Part shown: piece by piece, positions 1 to 7,786 of the stretch
Layout: the number at the start of each line of letters is the position of its first letter
Position numbering within the stretch: the first letter of the stretch is position 1
Assembly: GCA_034659475.1 (NCBI GenBank)
Contig: JAYEHK010000144.1
Coordinates: 1-34,957, forward strand
Direction: 5' to 3'
Source: JAYEHK01 sp034659475
GTDB lineage: Bacteria > Bacillota > Syntrophomonadia > Syntrophomonadales > Syntrophomonadaceae
Length of the DNA: 34,957 nucleotides
Position numbers and translations under genes: made by a program
Notes under the pieces: model-generated
The model's input: the letters and a program-made list of their open reading frames with translations, nothing else
Database searches by the model: none
Told to the model about the DNA's origin: nothing

Positions 1-173
1 CTGTAAGGCGACAATTTCAGATTACCAGTAATAACAAAAACACATCAAATTAAAATTCCATAACCCAGGTTTGCACCTAAAAGAATGTGTCGTTGAATAC
101 GGCACTTTATTTTTCCGTAAGTGTATTGCAATAATGGCTATGATTACATATAGTAAACAATGTCAGAAAATAA

Positions 174-220
174 AAAGAGAAAGAGTCCATTTACCTCACC
201 CGTAAACACTCTTTCTCTTT
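174..220 (-). terminator. Long hairpin with T-rich tail
   Basis: The 13-nt arms at 174-186 and 208-220 (AAAGAGAAAGAGT and its complement) pair perfectly. On the minus strand the stem extends inward with GTTTAC/GTAAAT around a GGGTGAG loop. The minus-strand transcript continues into TTATTTTC, so it reads as a minus-strand intrinsic terminator. No intact gene is seen directly upstream of it, so it may have belonged to a lost gene. Confidence 0.5.
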
Positions 221-492
221 CACACCCTGCCGGACCAAGTCCGCCAAGATTAAGTTGATGAAATGCATTGAATATACATTCCATCACCAACAACAGGTTT
301 ATGATAAGATAATTTACAATATTTTGCAATGGCAACCAACTGAGCATAAGGGCTTTTGTTACAGGTTTATTGCAAAAAATCAAAAAGACACTCTGATTCC
401 GCTGTGACTTTCCTGTTGTGCCCTTATTTTTGCAGAATGTTTTTTAAAACCTATTGCAATTCCTATTGTATCGGTGTTTCATGACTTTCGTT

Positions 493-565
493 AAAAAGTG
501 CACCCCCTCACTAAAAAATGCACCCCCCTGCCCAAAAGGGGTGCACATTTGCGCAAAAAGGGGGT
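493..565. repeat. IS21-like terminal repeat remnant
   Basis: Two direct repeats of the form AAAAA(G/A)TGCACCCCC lie at 493-507 and 513-528, followed by the inverted form GGGGTGCACA at 538-547. Multiple short repeats containing GTGCA next to A/T tracts are a feature of IS21-family ends. No istA/istB transposase gene is present in the window, so this would be a solo end. The family assignment is inference from pattern only. Confidence 0.3.
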
Positions 566-605
566 TCAAATCGCTGCCGCGAACGGCGTAAAATCCCCCA
601 TAAAC

Positions 606-631
606 ACCAAAAAGCCCAGTACTGCTGGACT
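606..631 (-). terminator. Terminator downstream of tRNA-Pro
   Basis: On the minus strand AGTCCAG and CTGGGCT form a 7-bp stem (one G-T pair) around a CAGTA loop at 613-631, followed by TTTTTGG. It lies about 30 nt beyond the tRNA 3' end and is a typical intrinsic terminator. Confidence 0.7.
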
Positions 632-661
632 TTCATTTGTATCAAAAATTAAGTTTTAAGA

Positions 662-739
662 TGGTCGGAGTGACTGGATTTGAACCAGCGGCCTCTACGT
701 CCCCAACGTAGCGCTCATACCAAACTGAGCTACACCCCG
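662..739 (-). tRNA. tRNA-Pro (anticodon GGG)
   Basis: The minus strand folds into a full cloverleaf. The acceptor stem is CGGGGTG/CACTCCG with one G-U pair. The D stem is GCTC/GAGC, and the anticodon stem CTACG/CGTAG encloses loop TTGGGGA, giving anticodon GGG. The T stem is GCTGG/CCAGT with a TTCAAAT loop. A73 and an encoded CCA end (662-664) are present. A terminator follows at 606-631. It decodes proline CCC/CCU. Confidence 0.95.
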
Positions 740-824
740 ACGCAAGGAATATTGTATAACAGAACCATTTTTAAGTCAAGCATATCCTCATGAAGCAAGC
801 ACATTGTTATTGCTTCCCTTCACC

Positions 825-1268
825 CTATACATTTCCCAACATTCCTTTTATCTTTTTCATTTCCTGGTAGAGAAGTTTATATTTTACTGCATACCCCAGT
901 TCTTCTACGTATTGATCCATAATTTCATTGTCAAACATGGCCTTTAGCAGGTGCAGGTTTCTTTTGTCCAGACGCGGCACCATGCCTTCATCAGGCATGG
1001 TTTCGTTCCGTTCCTCGTGACAGCTTTTATGGGTATATACCAGATTCCAGAGATCATCCTTATTTAAATATGAATAGGGAATAACATGATGTATATATGG
1101 GTCCTCTTCTATAAGATTTCCACAAAGGAAACACCTGTGATCAGGGTTCTCGTAGTCAAGATGATATTCAAACTCTTTTAAGCGCTCTTGATGCTGCTCA
1201 TCTGTTTCTCGTAATTTTAAAAACGCTTTTTTTATGAAGGATAATTTCTTTTTGCTGCCCTCTTTCAT
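825..1268 (-). CDS. HNH endonuclease domain protein
   Basis: A 147-residue protein with a compact HNH nuclease module. A zinc-knuckle pair C46-x2-C49 is followed by HH (60-61) in the segment IHHVIPYSY, the central N75 in LWNLV, and C83-H84 in CHEERN. The HNH fold binds a divalent metal and nicks or cuts DNA. The N-terminal 40 residues are basic and helical. I chose the ATG at 1268 because AAAGGA stands 6 nt upstream; an in-frame ATG at 1298 has only a weak site. The gene stands alone between tRNA-Pro and the inverted-repeat element at 1446-1725. No methylase, portal or terminase gene is nearby, so a restriction, phage or homing role cannot be assigned. Fold call is firm, biological role unknown. 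Confidence 0.8.
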   Translation of the reverse strand: MKEGSKKKLSFIKKAFLKLRETDEQHQERLKEFEYHLDYENPDHRCFLCGNLIEEDPYIHHVIPYSYLNKDDLWNLVYTHKSCHEERNETMPDEGMVPRLDKRNLHLLKAMFDNEIMDQYVEELGYAVKYKLLYQEMKKIKGMLGNV

Positions 1269-1360
1269 GCCTCTTCCTTTCTCTGCATATATTGCCATAA
1301 CTCATCACGCTGTTTCTTTTATTATGCCAGACAAGGAAAAAAGAAGCAAAACGAAAAGTA

Positions 1361-1387
1361 AGGTCAAGTATACACGATACTTGACCT
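1361..1387 (-). terminator. Perfect 11-bp inverted repeat, probable terminator
   Basis: AGGTCAAGTAT (1361-1371) and ATACTTGACCT (1377-1387) are exact complements around ACACG. On the minus strand the hairpin is followed by TACTTTTCGTTTTGC and then a T-run, compatible with termination of the operon ending at lysC. It also lies about 95 nt upstream of the HNH start, so an operator function is possible. Confidence 0.45.
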
Positions 1388-1445
1388 CTTCGGTTGCCAT
1401 ATTATTTAGTTCCCCATGAAAAAGCACAAAAACTCCCTCTGAGGT

Positions 1446-1725
1446 ATGCATAAGTGCCCAGTGGGTGAAATATACTGGCGACCGTTGGCGGAGCATGGTT
1501 ACACCCTTTCGGGTACCACTGATGCTCTCTATCGTTCGCAACTAAGGTTGCAACATCCTGTGAAGGCAATTGGCGGAAGGGGGCGAGCGACATGGACGTC
1601 GCGAGAGAGCATCTGAACATGGACGTGAATTTGCCCGGTCCCCCTGGAGCCAATCGACAAGCAGTTGATGTTGTCCATGCGTAGACTGGGCGCAAGTATA
1701 TTTCACCCACTGGGCACTTATGCAT
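1446..1725. repeat. 280-bp element with perfect 31-bp terminal inverted repeats
   Basis: The 31 nt at 1446-1476 are the exact reverse complement of 1695-1725. The interior is GC-richer than its surroundings and holds further self-complementary segments. One is a minus-strand hairpin with GAGCAT/ATGCTC closing arms, GGT/ACC, and CCC-GAAA-GGG capped by a GNRA-type tetraloop (about 1492-1532). Another is GCGAC/GTCGC near 1586-1602. Open frames crossing it show no domain. There is no clear flanking duplication and no transposase. It could be a non-autonomous transposable element (MITE-like) or a structured RNA gene. Confidence 0.7.
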
Positions 1726-1763
1726 GCCCCTGCACCCAGATCGACTTCTTCAGGAGTAATTCT

Positions 1764-2249
1764 TTAGTCTTCTTTATCCAATTCAAATTTGTCGTGGAGC
1801 GCCTGTATGGCTTCCTGAACTTTATCTTCATCAATAATACATGAGACCTTTATCTCGGATGTACTGATCATATGAATGTTAATCTTTTGGTCTGCAAGGG
1901 CTTCAAACATTGCTGCTGCTACCCCTGTAGTACTCTGCATACCTGCTCCAACAATGGATATCTTGGCTACTTCTTTTCCATAAGACATGCCAGAAGCACC
2001 GATGCTGAGGACAACATCGTTAACCAGTGGCAGGGCCTGGGCCAGTTGATCTCGTTCTATGGTAAAAGCGATATCATTTCTGTTCCCACGCATGGCACTT
2101 TGAATGACCATATCCACATTGATGCCGTTTTGAGCAAGTACCTGGAAAATTCGCATGGCAACGCCAGGTTCATCTGGCACATCGAAAAGACCTATCTTGG
2201 CAACGTTCAGATCATGAGCTATTCCACTTACATTTCTTAACTTCTCCAT
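1764..2249 (-). CDS. Aspartate kinase beta subunit from nested in-frame start
   Basis: Inside lysC the codon ATG at 2249-2247 is preceded by GGAGGG at 2257-2262, a 7-nt spacing that is as good as any true start in the window. Translation from it gives a 161-residue protein made almost only of the two ACT domains, starting MEKLRNVSGI. In Bacillus subtilis LysC (aspartokinase II) an internal start of this kind is known to give the beta subunit of an alpha2-beta2 enzyme. The existence of the product here is inference from the ribosome binding site, position and family precedent. Confidence 0.65.
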   Translation of the reverse strand: MEKLRNVSGIAHDLNVAKIGLFDVPDEPGVAMRIFQVLAQNGINVDMVIQSAMRGNRNDIAFTIERDQLAQALPLVNDVVLSIGASGMSYGKEVAKISIVGAGMQSTTGVAAAMFEALADQKINIHMISTSEIKVSCIIDEDKVQEAIQALHDKFELDKED

Positions 2250-2984
2250 CTTCGCACCCTCCGTTATTATGGTTCCCGGTTTATTGGCAAAACTACTTAA
2301 GACTTCTACATCTACATTATACAACATGGCAAATTCTGCTGCCCTGGGCTGTAAGACGACAGCCCCGAGGCTCGCCATCTCCAGCATTTCTTCATAGGAT
2401 ATACTGGGAAGTTTACGCGCCTGCTTGACCACTCTTGGATCGGCCGTAAATACACCTTCTACGTCTGTGAATATCAGGCATCGCTCAGCTCCCAGCTTAG
2501 CTGCAAGTGCCACCGCGGTTGTATCAGATCCACCACGACCCAGGGTGTTGATTTCTCCGTCTTCCGAAATCCCCTGAAAACCTGCTATAACCACGATATT
2601 ACCGGCTGCGATTTCATGCTCTATCCGTTCCGGTTCAATACCGCTGATTTTGGCCTTACTGAAGACTCCATCTGTGCAAATCCCGGCCTGCCATCCCGTT
2701 AGAGAAACGGCTGCACAGCCTAGTCCATTAAGCGTAAGTGCCAGATAGGCAGCAGACTGTTGTTCTCCGGTAACCATTAACATATCCATTTCACGCTGGT
2801 TATTAGCGTTTCCGGTGTTTTTCGCCATTTTCAACAATTCGTCGGTTGTATCCCCCATGGCGGAGACTACAACAACGACATCATTGCCCTCTTCCTTCAT
2901 CTTTTGGAGTTTTACGGCTACGTTCTTTATCTTATCGAAAGACGCAACCGAACTCCCACCAAATTTTGATACGACTATAGCCAC
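1764..2984 (-). CDS. lysC: Aspartate kinase (alpha subunit)
   Basis: Phosphorylates L-aspartate, the first step to lysine, threonine, methionine and, here, ectoine. The 406-residue product has an amino-acid-kinase domain (KFGGSS at 7-12; TLGRGGSDTTA near 150) and two C-terminal ACT domains that normally bind the feedback inhibitor. The start is GTG at 2984 with AGGGAG 9 nt upstream; there is no ATG alternative. It is the last gene of pheB-hom-thrB-lysC, 60 nt after thrB. Length and layout match the Bacillus subtilis aspartokinase II type, which also makes a beta subunit from an internal start, and such a start is visible here (see 1764-2249). I see no lysine riboswitch or T-box in the 60-nt gap before it. 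Confidence 0.95.
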   Translation of the reverse strand: MAIVVSKFGGSSVASFDKIKNVAVKLQKMKEEGNDVVVVVSAMGDTTDELLKMAKNTGNANNQREMDMLMVTGEQQSAAYLALTLNGLGCAAVSLTGWQAGICTDGVFSKAKISGIEPERIEHEIAAGNIVVIAGFQGISEDGEINTLGRGGSDTTAVALAAKLGAERCLIFTDVEGVFTADPRVVKQARKLPSISYEEMLEMASLGAVVLQPRAAEFAMLYNVDVEVLSSFANKPGTIITEGAKMEKLRNVSGIAHDLNVAKIGLFDVPDEPGVAMRIFQVLAQNGINVDMVIQSAMRGNRNDIAFTIERDQLAQALPLVNDVVLSIGASGMSYGKEVAKISIVGAGMQSTTGVAAAMFEALADQKINIHMISTSEIKVSCIIDEDKVQEAIQALHDKFELDKED

Positions 2985-3044
2985 TGTATTTCACTCCCTA
3001 AAATTGTGTAGAGCGCCAACTCCTACATTGTTAATTATAATAAT

Positions 3045-3944
3045 TTATGAAACCAATAGGGTCATCCCTTCGGTACATGGATGCAAAACATATACTTTGC
3101 TGGGTACGGAGGATTCTAAAAACGCGTTTTTCATCGCTGCTCCGATCTCCTCCTCATGATCAACTGTCATGGCAATGATTGACGGACCCGCTCCACTCAG
3201 AGCAACGCCTCTGGCCCCAGCTTCCAATGCACTATTCACTACCTGATCAAAGGCAGGGATAAACATTTTTCTTTTGGGCTGAATCAGTTCATCATTCATA
3301 GCCCCCTGAATATTTTCAAAATCACCATTGGACAGACTTGCCAACAGGAAGCAAGACTTCTGCATCATCTGAACTGCTTCCCCAAAAGTAACTTGTGCAG
3401 GTAATACCGAACGGGATTGCGGAGTAGGAAGTTCAAAATCAGGAACCGCCAGTACCATTTTCAATTGAACCGGCGGGGTAATTTTATAACACTGGACTTT
3501 GTGATCAGATAACAATGCCGTCGTCAAACCTCCCATAACTGCTGGAACAATGTTATCAGCATGTCCTTCCATCTCAACCGCCCAGGCTAGGACCCGGTCC
3601 CGCGGATAGGGTTTACCTAACAGTTCATTCGCACCAAACATACCTGCAACAATTGCCGCGGCACTGCTTCCCAAACCTTTCCCCAGGGGGATTTCATTAT
3701 TTATCTGTATATGCAGGCACTGATCTGACCTGCCGGCCTTTTCCAGCACCATTTTCGCTGCCTGCATAATCAGGTTTTTTTCTAATTCTTTGTTTAATTC
3801 ATCTGCGTCCACTCCATAGCATTCAATGCTATTTTCGCTTGAAAACGCCATATTTACTTCTAAAAATAACGACAGAGCCATCCCCAGCGTATCAAATCCT
3901 GGTCCCAAATTCGCTGTCGTTGCCGGAACTTTTATGGTTATCAT
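3045..3944 (-). CDS. thrB: Homoserine kinase
   Basis: Phosphorylates homoserine to O-phosphohomoserine for threonine synthesis. The 299-residue GHMP-family protein has the N-terminal substrate motif ATTANLGPGFDTLG (8-21) and the ATP-binding glycine/serine loop PLGKGLGSSAAA (86-97), with the third GHMP motif GARGVALSGAGPS in the C-terminal third. Length is normal for the family. The start is ATG at 3944 with AGGATG upstream. It lies 30 nt downstream of hom and 60 nt upstream of lysC in the same operon. No thrC is present in the window. Confidence 0.95.
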   Translation of the reverse strand: MITIKVPATTANLGPGFDTLGMALSLFLEVNMAFSSENSIECYGVDADELNKELEKNLIMQAAKMVLEKAGRSDQCLHIQINNEIPLGKGLGSSAAAIVAGMFGANELLGKPYPRDRVLAWAVEMEGHADNIVPAVMGGLTTALLSDHKVQCYKITPPVQLKMVLAVPDFELPTPQSRSVLPAQVTFGEAVQMMQKSCFLLASLSNGDFENIQGAMNDELIQPKRKMFIPAFDQVVNSALEAGARGVALSGAGPSIIAMTVDHEEEIGAAMKNAFLESSVPSKVYVLHPCTEGMTLLVS

Positions 3945-3974
3945 ATTGCTTCATCCTAACTGTTTCAGACTGGC

Positions 3975-5270
3975 TTAACGATTAATTCCCTCCAGTCTTA
4001 TCACATTATTGATTTCCTTAATATAGTTCATTCCTTTTAAGACGATAAGGGAATCCTGTAACTCCTCCTCCTTGGTAAGGTGAGTAATCATTATGAGTTC
4101 AGCCAACCCTTCTTCGCCTGTTTTTTGCAGTACCGTAGCCAGACTTACATCATTGCTTCCAAATACTCCAGCAATACCTGCCAGAACTCCCGGTCGGTCT
4201 TTGACAGTCATACGCACATAAAACTGGGCCTGCAGTTCGTCAATCTTCAGGATCGGTTTTTCTTCAAAACAAGTACACCCAACGCGAGCACAGCTCTGAT
4301 GAACCATGTTTCTGCCAATGTCAATAATATCACCAACCACCGCTGACGCGGTAGGCATTTCCCCGGCTCCCCTGCCATAGTGCATGACCTCACCAACAGC
4401 ATCTCCCCGGATAAATACTGCGTTGAAAACATCATTCACATTTGCCAGCGGATGACTGAAGGGAATAAAGGCAGGATGCACCCGGGTCTGTACTTTTCCA
4501 TCACACTCATTGGCAATGGCGAGCAGTTTCACAACATAGCCCAATTCACTAGCATATTGTATATCCCGGGCCGAAATATTGGTAATGCCTTCTACATAAA
4601 CATCATCCAGCGTGACCCGGCTGTTAAAAGCAATGGATGCAAGAATGGCAATTTTCCTGGCAGCATCCCAACCACAAATATCAGAGGTAGGATCAGATTC
4701 GGCATAACCCAGTTCCTGTGCTTCCTTCAAAACATCATCAAAATTGCGCCCCTCCTGGGTCATTTTGGTCAGTATATAGTTGGTTGTTCCATTCAGAATC
4801 CCCATCACTTCCTGGATACTATTACCTGCCAGGGACTGTTTTAGAGGCTGTATAATCGGAATTCCCCCTGCCACACTGGCTTCAAAATAGAAATCCACGT
4901 GGTTTTCTTCAGCGGTTTCAAACAATTCTTTACCTTTGACAGCAATCAGGTCTTTATTCGCAGTAACAACATGTTTTCCCTTTTTCATGGCATCCATTAT
5001 AAAGGTAAATGCGGGCTCAATACCGCCAATAAGCTCTACCACAAGGTCAATGGCCGGATCGTTGATAATTTCGTCTATCTGCTGACAAACCATTTCCTTT
5101 TCCAGTCCCAGGGCATAACACCTGTCAGCATCTCGCTCCAACACTTTGGTTATGCTGATATCCTGGCCTATTTTTTTTTGGATGGTGTCATGATTCTGTT
5201 TCAACAGTTTAACAACACCGGTTCCCACCGTTCCACAACCCAATAGTCCAATTTGTATCATAATTTTCAT
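3975..5270 (-). CDS. hom: Homoserine dehydrogenase
   Basis: Reduces aspartate 4-semialdehyde to homoserine, the commitment to threonine and methionine and the branch that competes with ectoine and lysine synthesis. The 431-residue protein has an N-terminal Rossmann NAD(P) site (GLLGCGTVGTG), the central catalytic domain with conserved segments TANKDL, VAGGIP and NGTTNYIL, and a C-terminal ACT domain (roughly the last 80 residues). Two ATG codons are possible: 5270 sits only 3 nt after AGGAGG, while 5261 (start MIQIGLLG, the more usual family N-terminus) sits 12 nt after it. The true start is therefore undecided by 3 residues. It follows pheB by 12 nt. Confidence 0.95.
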   Translation of the reverse strand: MKIMIQIGLLGCGTVGTGVVKLLKQNHDTIQKKIGQDISITKVLERDADRCYALGLEKEMVCQQIDEIINDPAIDLVVELIGGIEPAFTFIMDAMKKGKHVVTANKDLIAVKGKELFETAEENHVDFYFEASVAGGIPIIQPLKQSLAGNSIQEVMGILNGTTNYILTKMTQEGRNFDDVLKEAQELGYAESDPTSDICGWDAARKIAILASIAFNSRVTLDDVYVEGITNISARDIQYASELGYVVKLLAIANECDGKVQTRVHPAFIPFSHPLANVNDVFNAVFIRGDAVGEVMHYGRGAGEMPTASAVVGDIIDIGRNMVHQSCARVGCTCFEEKPILKIDELQAQFYVRMTVKDRPGVLAGIAGVFGSNDVSLATVLQKTGEEGLAELIMITHLTKEEELQDSLIVLKGMNYIKEINNVIRLEGINR

Positions 5271-5282
5271 AGCCCTCCTAAA

Positions 5283-5726
5283 TTAACTCTTTCCAACGAT
5301 TTCCGTATTAATAACCCCTTCTAACAGGTTTAATTCCCTGATTAGCTGATCCACTGTTATCTCTAACTCCCCAACACTAATAGATAGGGTGACCTGGGCA
5401 ACACCATGCAGAGGAAGGTTTTGATTAATGGTTAGTATATTCCCGCGAAAAGACGCTACGCGGTTTAATACTCCTGATAACACACCAGAGGTATTCCTTA
5501 ATAGTAAAGAAAGGTTTATAATATTTAGATTATCAGCATTAAAAAAAGAAAAAACCCCATCCTTATATTTATAATAGGTACTACGGGCCATCCCCAAGTT
5601 GTCGACTGCTTCAATAATGTTGTCCGCCTCCCCACTGGCCAGCATCTCTTTTGCCAGAGCGGTTTTTCGAATGGACTCCGGAAGAATATCTTCGCGAACC
5701 ATGTAAAACTTTTTCATTTCCTTCAA
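5283..5726 (-). CDS. pheB: ACT-domain protein, UPF0735/PheB family
   Basis: A small protein with an N-terminal helical DNA-binding-like segment (SIRKTALAKEML ... NLGMARSTYYKYKDGVF) and a C-terminal ACT domain (about 75-147). Bacillus subtilis PheB of the same family has the same length, 147 residues, and a closely similar N-terminus. The chosen start is TTG at 5726, because GAGGTG lies 7 nt upstream and the product then begins MKEMKKFYMVRED as in the family. The next ATG (5717) has a poorly spaced site, and the upstream frame from 5783 adds residues not seen in the family. It is the first gene of the hom-thrB-lysC operon, suggesting sensing of an amino acid, but the ligand is not known to me. 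Confidence 0.85.
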   Translation of the reverse strand: MKEMKKFYMVREDILPESIRKTALAKEMLASGEADNIIEAVDNLGMARSTYYKYKDGVFSFFNADNLNIINLSLLLRNTSGVLSGVLNRVASFRGNILTINQNLPLHGVAQVTLSISVGELEITVDQLIRELNLLEGVINTEIVGKS

Positions 5727-5781
5727 ATCAGATTCACCTCGCTGTCTGCGTGTGACGGAATTATTTCTGCACAATACGGAC

Positions 5782-5810
5782 ATTATAACACTAACCCTAC
5801 AGCCTTACAA
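5782..5810 (-). promoter_or_regulatory. Sigma-A promoter of the pheB-hom-thrB-lysC operon
   Basis: On the minus strand TTGTAA (5805-5810), a 17-bp spacer and a perfect TATAAT (5782-5787) form a near-consensus vegetative promoter. It lies about 55 bp upstream of the TTG start of pheB, leaving a leader too short for a riboswitch or T-box. Confidence 0.8.
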
Positions 5811-5871
5811 TACATTTTTTTGCAAACGTCAGTTTTTTCGACAAAATAATCAGATTAAAGAAGGATGAAAG

Positions 5872-5897
5872 AAAACTCGGAGAATTCTCCGAGTTTT
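5872..5897. terminator. Bidirectional hairpin terminator after ectC
   Basis: A perfect 26-nt palindrome with arms AAAACTCGGAGAA and its complement. The A/T ends give a U-tract on either strand. It lies about 85 nt beyond the ectC stop and separates the ectoine operon from the promoter of the pheB-hom-thrB-lysC operon. Confidence 0.8.
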
Positions 5898-5980
5898 CCA
5901 CCTTCACAGGTTACTAACAATTATACCTGGATACATGAAATGGGTTGCTAACAACGATGGAATAAATCACCTTAAGAGAT

Positions 5981-6367
5981 TTACTCTCCTGCAAGTGGAT
6001 AAGATCCATCAGCACTATGGATCTCTCTTCCAGTAAGGGGCGGATTAAAAACACACACCATATGCATCTCTGATCTGGCGCGCAAATAATGCTTCTCATG
6101 CCCATTTAATGCATAGAGCGTCCCTTGTTGGATGGAGTACACGTCGCCAGTGTCAATGACTTCAATCTCGCCTTCCCCCTGAATGCAGTACACAGCTTCA
6201 AGATGGTTTTTGTACCAGATGTAGGTCTCGGTGTTTTCTTTGATAATTGTGTGATGCATGGAAAATCCCATACCGTCTTTCTTTAGAAGGAAACGATAAC
6301 TTCTCCATGTTTTTGTATCGACATCGCTGTCTGTACCTATTATGTCATCAAGTTTTTTTACAATCAT
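5981..6367 (-). CDS. ectC: L-ectoine synthase
   Basis: Cyclises N-gamma-acetyl-L-2,4-diaminobutyrate to ectoine, a cytoplasmic compatible solute. The 128-residue cupin shows the family signature around WYKNHLEAVYCIQGEGE. The iron-ligand residues known for the Paenibacillus lautus enzyme, Glu57, Tyr85 and His93, fall at exactly the same numbers when translation starts at the ATG at 6367. That start has AGGAG 8 nt upstream, while an upstream in-frame start would break the numbering. It lies 25 nt after ectB and is followed by the palindromic terminator at 5872-5897. No ectD hydroxylase follows, so the product is ectoine rather than hydroxyectoine. Confidence 0.97.
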   Translation of the reverse strand: MIVKKLDDIIGTDSDVDTKTWRSYRFLLKKDGMGFSMHHTIIKENTETYIWYKNHLEAVYCIQGEGEIEVIDTGDVYSIQQGTLYALNGHEKHYLRARSEMHMVCVFNPPLTGREIHSADGSYPLAGE

Positions 6368-6392
6368 CTGTAATACTCCTTTCAATCCACCT

Positions 6393-7721
6393 TTAAATAG
6401 AACAAGCCACTCTTTGTTTATCCTTTGCAGCTTCTTTATTACGAACTTTAGTGATAGAAGCCTGTACTTTAAAGTCTTCTACACTGTCCCGTAGTATGTT
6501 TAGTCCCTTAAGGAGACTCGTTTCATCTATAGTAAGAGCAGGCATCAGTTTAACCACTTCATCATTGGGTCCTGATGTTTCCATGATAAGACCCCGTTGA
6601 AAAGCAACAGCACAAATCATCTTCGCTATTCCATCCACACCGCAGGCAATGCCCTGCATAAAACCTCGCCCCCGTAGTTCTCCTTTAATTTCAGGGTGTT
6701 CATCAATTATGTCTGTCAGAGAATCTGTAATTAATGTTCCTTTATATTCAATCCCATCAATGAATTTTTTATCCTTCCAGAAGTTAATGGCTTCAGTGGC
6801 CGTCACAAAAGCAGGATTGTTACCCCTAAACGTTCCATTATGTTCACCGGGTGACCAGATATCCAGTTCAGGTTTGATGAGGTTAATCGCCATCGGCATC
6901 CCGTATCCACTGATTGATTTTGATAAACAGATGATATCCGGGTTAATTCCTGCTGGTTCAAAACTAAAGAATGTTCCTGTCCTTCCACATCCCGCCTGAA
7001 TATCATCGATAATTAACAATATATCTTTTTCATAACATAATGATTCAATCTGTTTTAACCAATCAATACTGGCAGTGTTTAATCCACCTTCACCCTGAAC
7101 CGTTTCCAGAATAATGGCTGCAGGCAGGGGCGTTCCACTTGAATTATCCTCCAGGTATTTGCGAACATACTCAACGGTGTCGATATCCTCTCCAAAATAC
7201 TGATCGAATGGCATAAACATGGAATTATAAAGAGGTATCCCTGCTCCCTGTCTCTTTTTTTCATTTCCTGTAATCGACAAGGCTCCCAAAGTCATTCCAT
7301 GAAATGCATTCGTAAAACTCATAATGGTATCTCTGCCCTTTATCTTGCGGGCCAACTTTAAGGCGCTTTCTACAGCGTTCGTTCCTGTAGGTCCGGGAAA
7401 CATTATTTTGTATATCATATTTCGGGGACTTAGAATGGTTTGGTTAAATTGAGCAAGAAATGACTCTTTAGCTTCCGTCGCCATATCCAACCCGTGCACA
7501 ATCCCATCAGAGGCTATATAATCCACTAATTTTTCTTTCATAGCAGGATGATTGTGTCCGTAATTTAATGCACCAGCACCTGAAAAGAAATCAATATACT
7601 CTTTTTCGTTTTTATCTTTTATTTTAGAACCTTTTGCCCAGGTAAAAACAGTGGGGAAACTGCGGCTATAGCTTCTAACCTCTGATTCTAACTCCCTGAA
7701 AACGCTTAAATCAGTGTTCAT
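6393..7721 (-). CDS. ectB: L-2,4-diaminobutyrate transaminase
   Basis: Transfers an amino group from glutamate to aspartate 4-semialdehyde, giving L-2,4-diaminobutyrate, the first committed ectoine step. The 442-residue class III aminotransferase contains the PLP site DDIQAGCGRTG and the Schiff-base lysine in LSKSISGYG (about residue 268), and the EctB-type segment SPGEHNGTFRGNNPAF. The ATG at 7721 has GGAGG 10 nt upstream; a TTG two codons earlier (7727) is an alternative. It is the middle gene of ectABC. Its substrate is made by aspartate kinase (lysC is about 3.4 kb downstream) and aspartate semialdehyde dehydrogenase (not in the window). Confidence 0.97.
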   Translation of the reverse strand: MNTDLSVFRELESEVRSYSRSFPTVFTWAKGSKIKDKNEKEYIDFFSGAGALNYGHNHPAMKEKLVDYIASDGIVHGLDMATEAKESFLAQFNQTILSPRNMIYKIMFPGPTGTNAVESALKLARKIKGRDTIMSFTNAFHGMTLGALSITGNEKKRQGAGIPLYNSMFMPFDQYFGEDIDTVEYVRKYLEDNSSGTPLPAAIILETVQGEGGLNTASIDWLKQIESLCYEKDILLIIDDIQAGCGRTGTFFSFEPAGINPDIICLSKSISGYGMPMAINLIKPELDIWSPGEHNGTFRGNNPAFVTATEAINFWKDKKFIDGIEYKGTLITDSLTDIIDEHPEIKGELRGRGFMQGIACGVDGIAKMICAVAFQRGLIMETSGPNDEVVKLMPALTIDETSLLKGLNILRDSVEDFKVQASITKVRNKEAAKDKQRVACSI

Positions 7722-7786
7722 TTGCAAAACTCCTCCTTTGCTTTTCTCAAGAATAATGAGTTGATTGTAACAATTCTAAAAAATGA

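Larger units (their letters stand above)
1..660. other. Gene-poor region with repeats and hairpins
   Basis: I see no convincing gene here. The only sizeable open frame (144-383, minus) runs straight through a strong hairpin at 174-220 and has no recognisable domain, so I treat it as non-coding or a relic. The stretch contains several short ATTGCAA-type repeats, an IS-end-like repeat block at 493-565 and the terminator of the tRNA gene at 606-631. It looks like an old insertion site. Confidence 0.5.

Noticed and set aside
144..383. 79-residue frame on the minus strand
   Set aside because: It runs through a strong hairpin (174-220), has no recognisable domain and no good ribosome binding site.
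1402..1725. 107-residue and overlapping 78-residue frames
   Set aside because: They lie in the inverted-repeat element, whose palindromic ends dictate the amino-acid sequence; no domain is seen.
1446..1725. Group II intron, retron or HEARO-type RNA
   Set aside because: No domain V-like hairpin, no reverse transcriptase and no OrfB/IscB gene beside it; I could not match it to a consensus I know.
2985..3044. Lysine riboswitch or T-box before lysC
   Set aside because: The gap is only 60 nt, with no specifier loop or aptamer segments. The operon leader before pheB is also too short.
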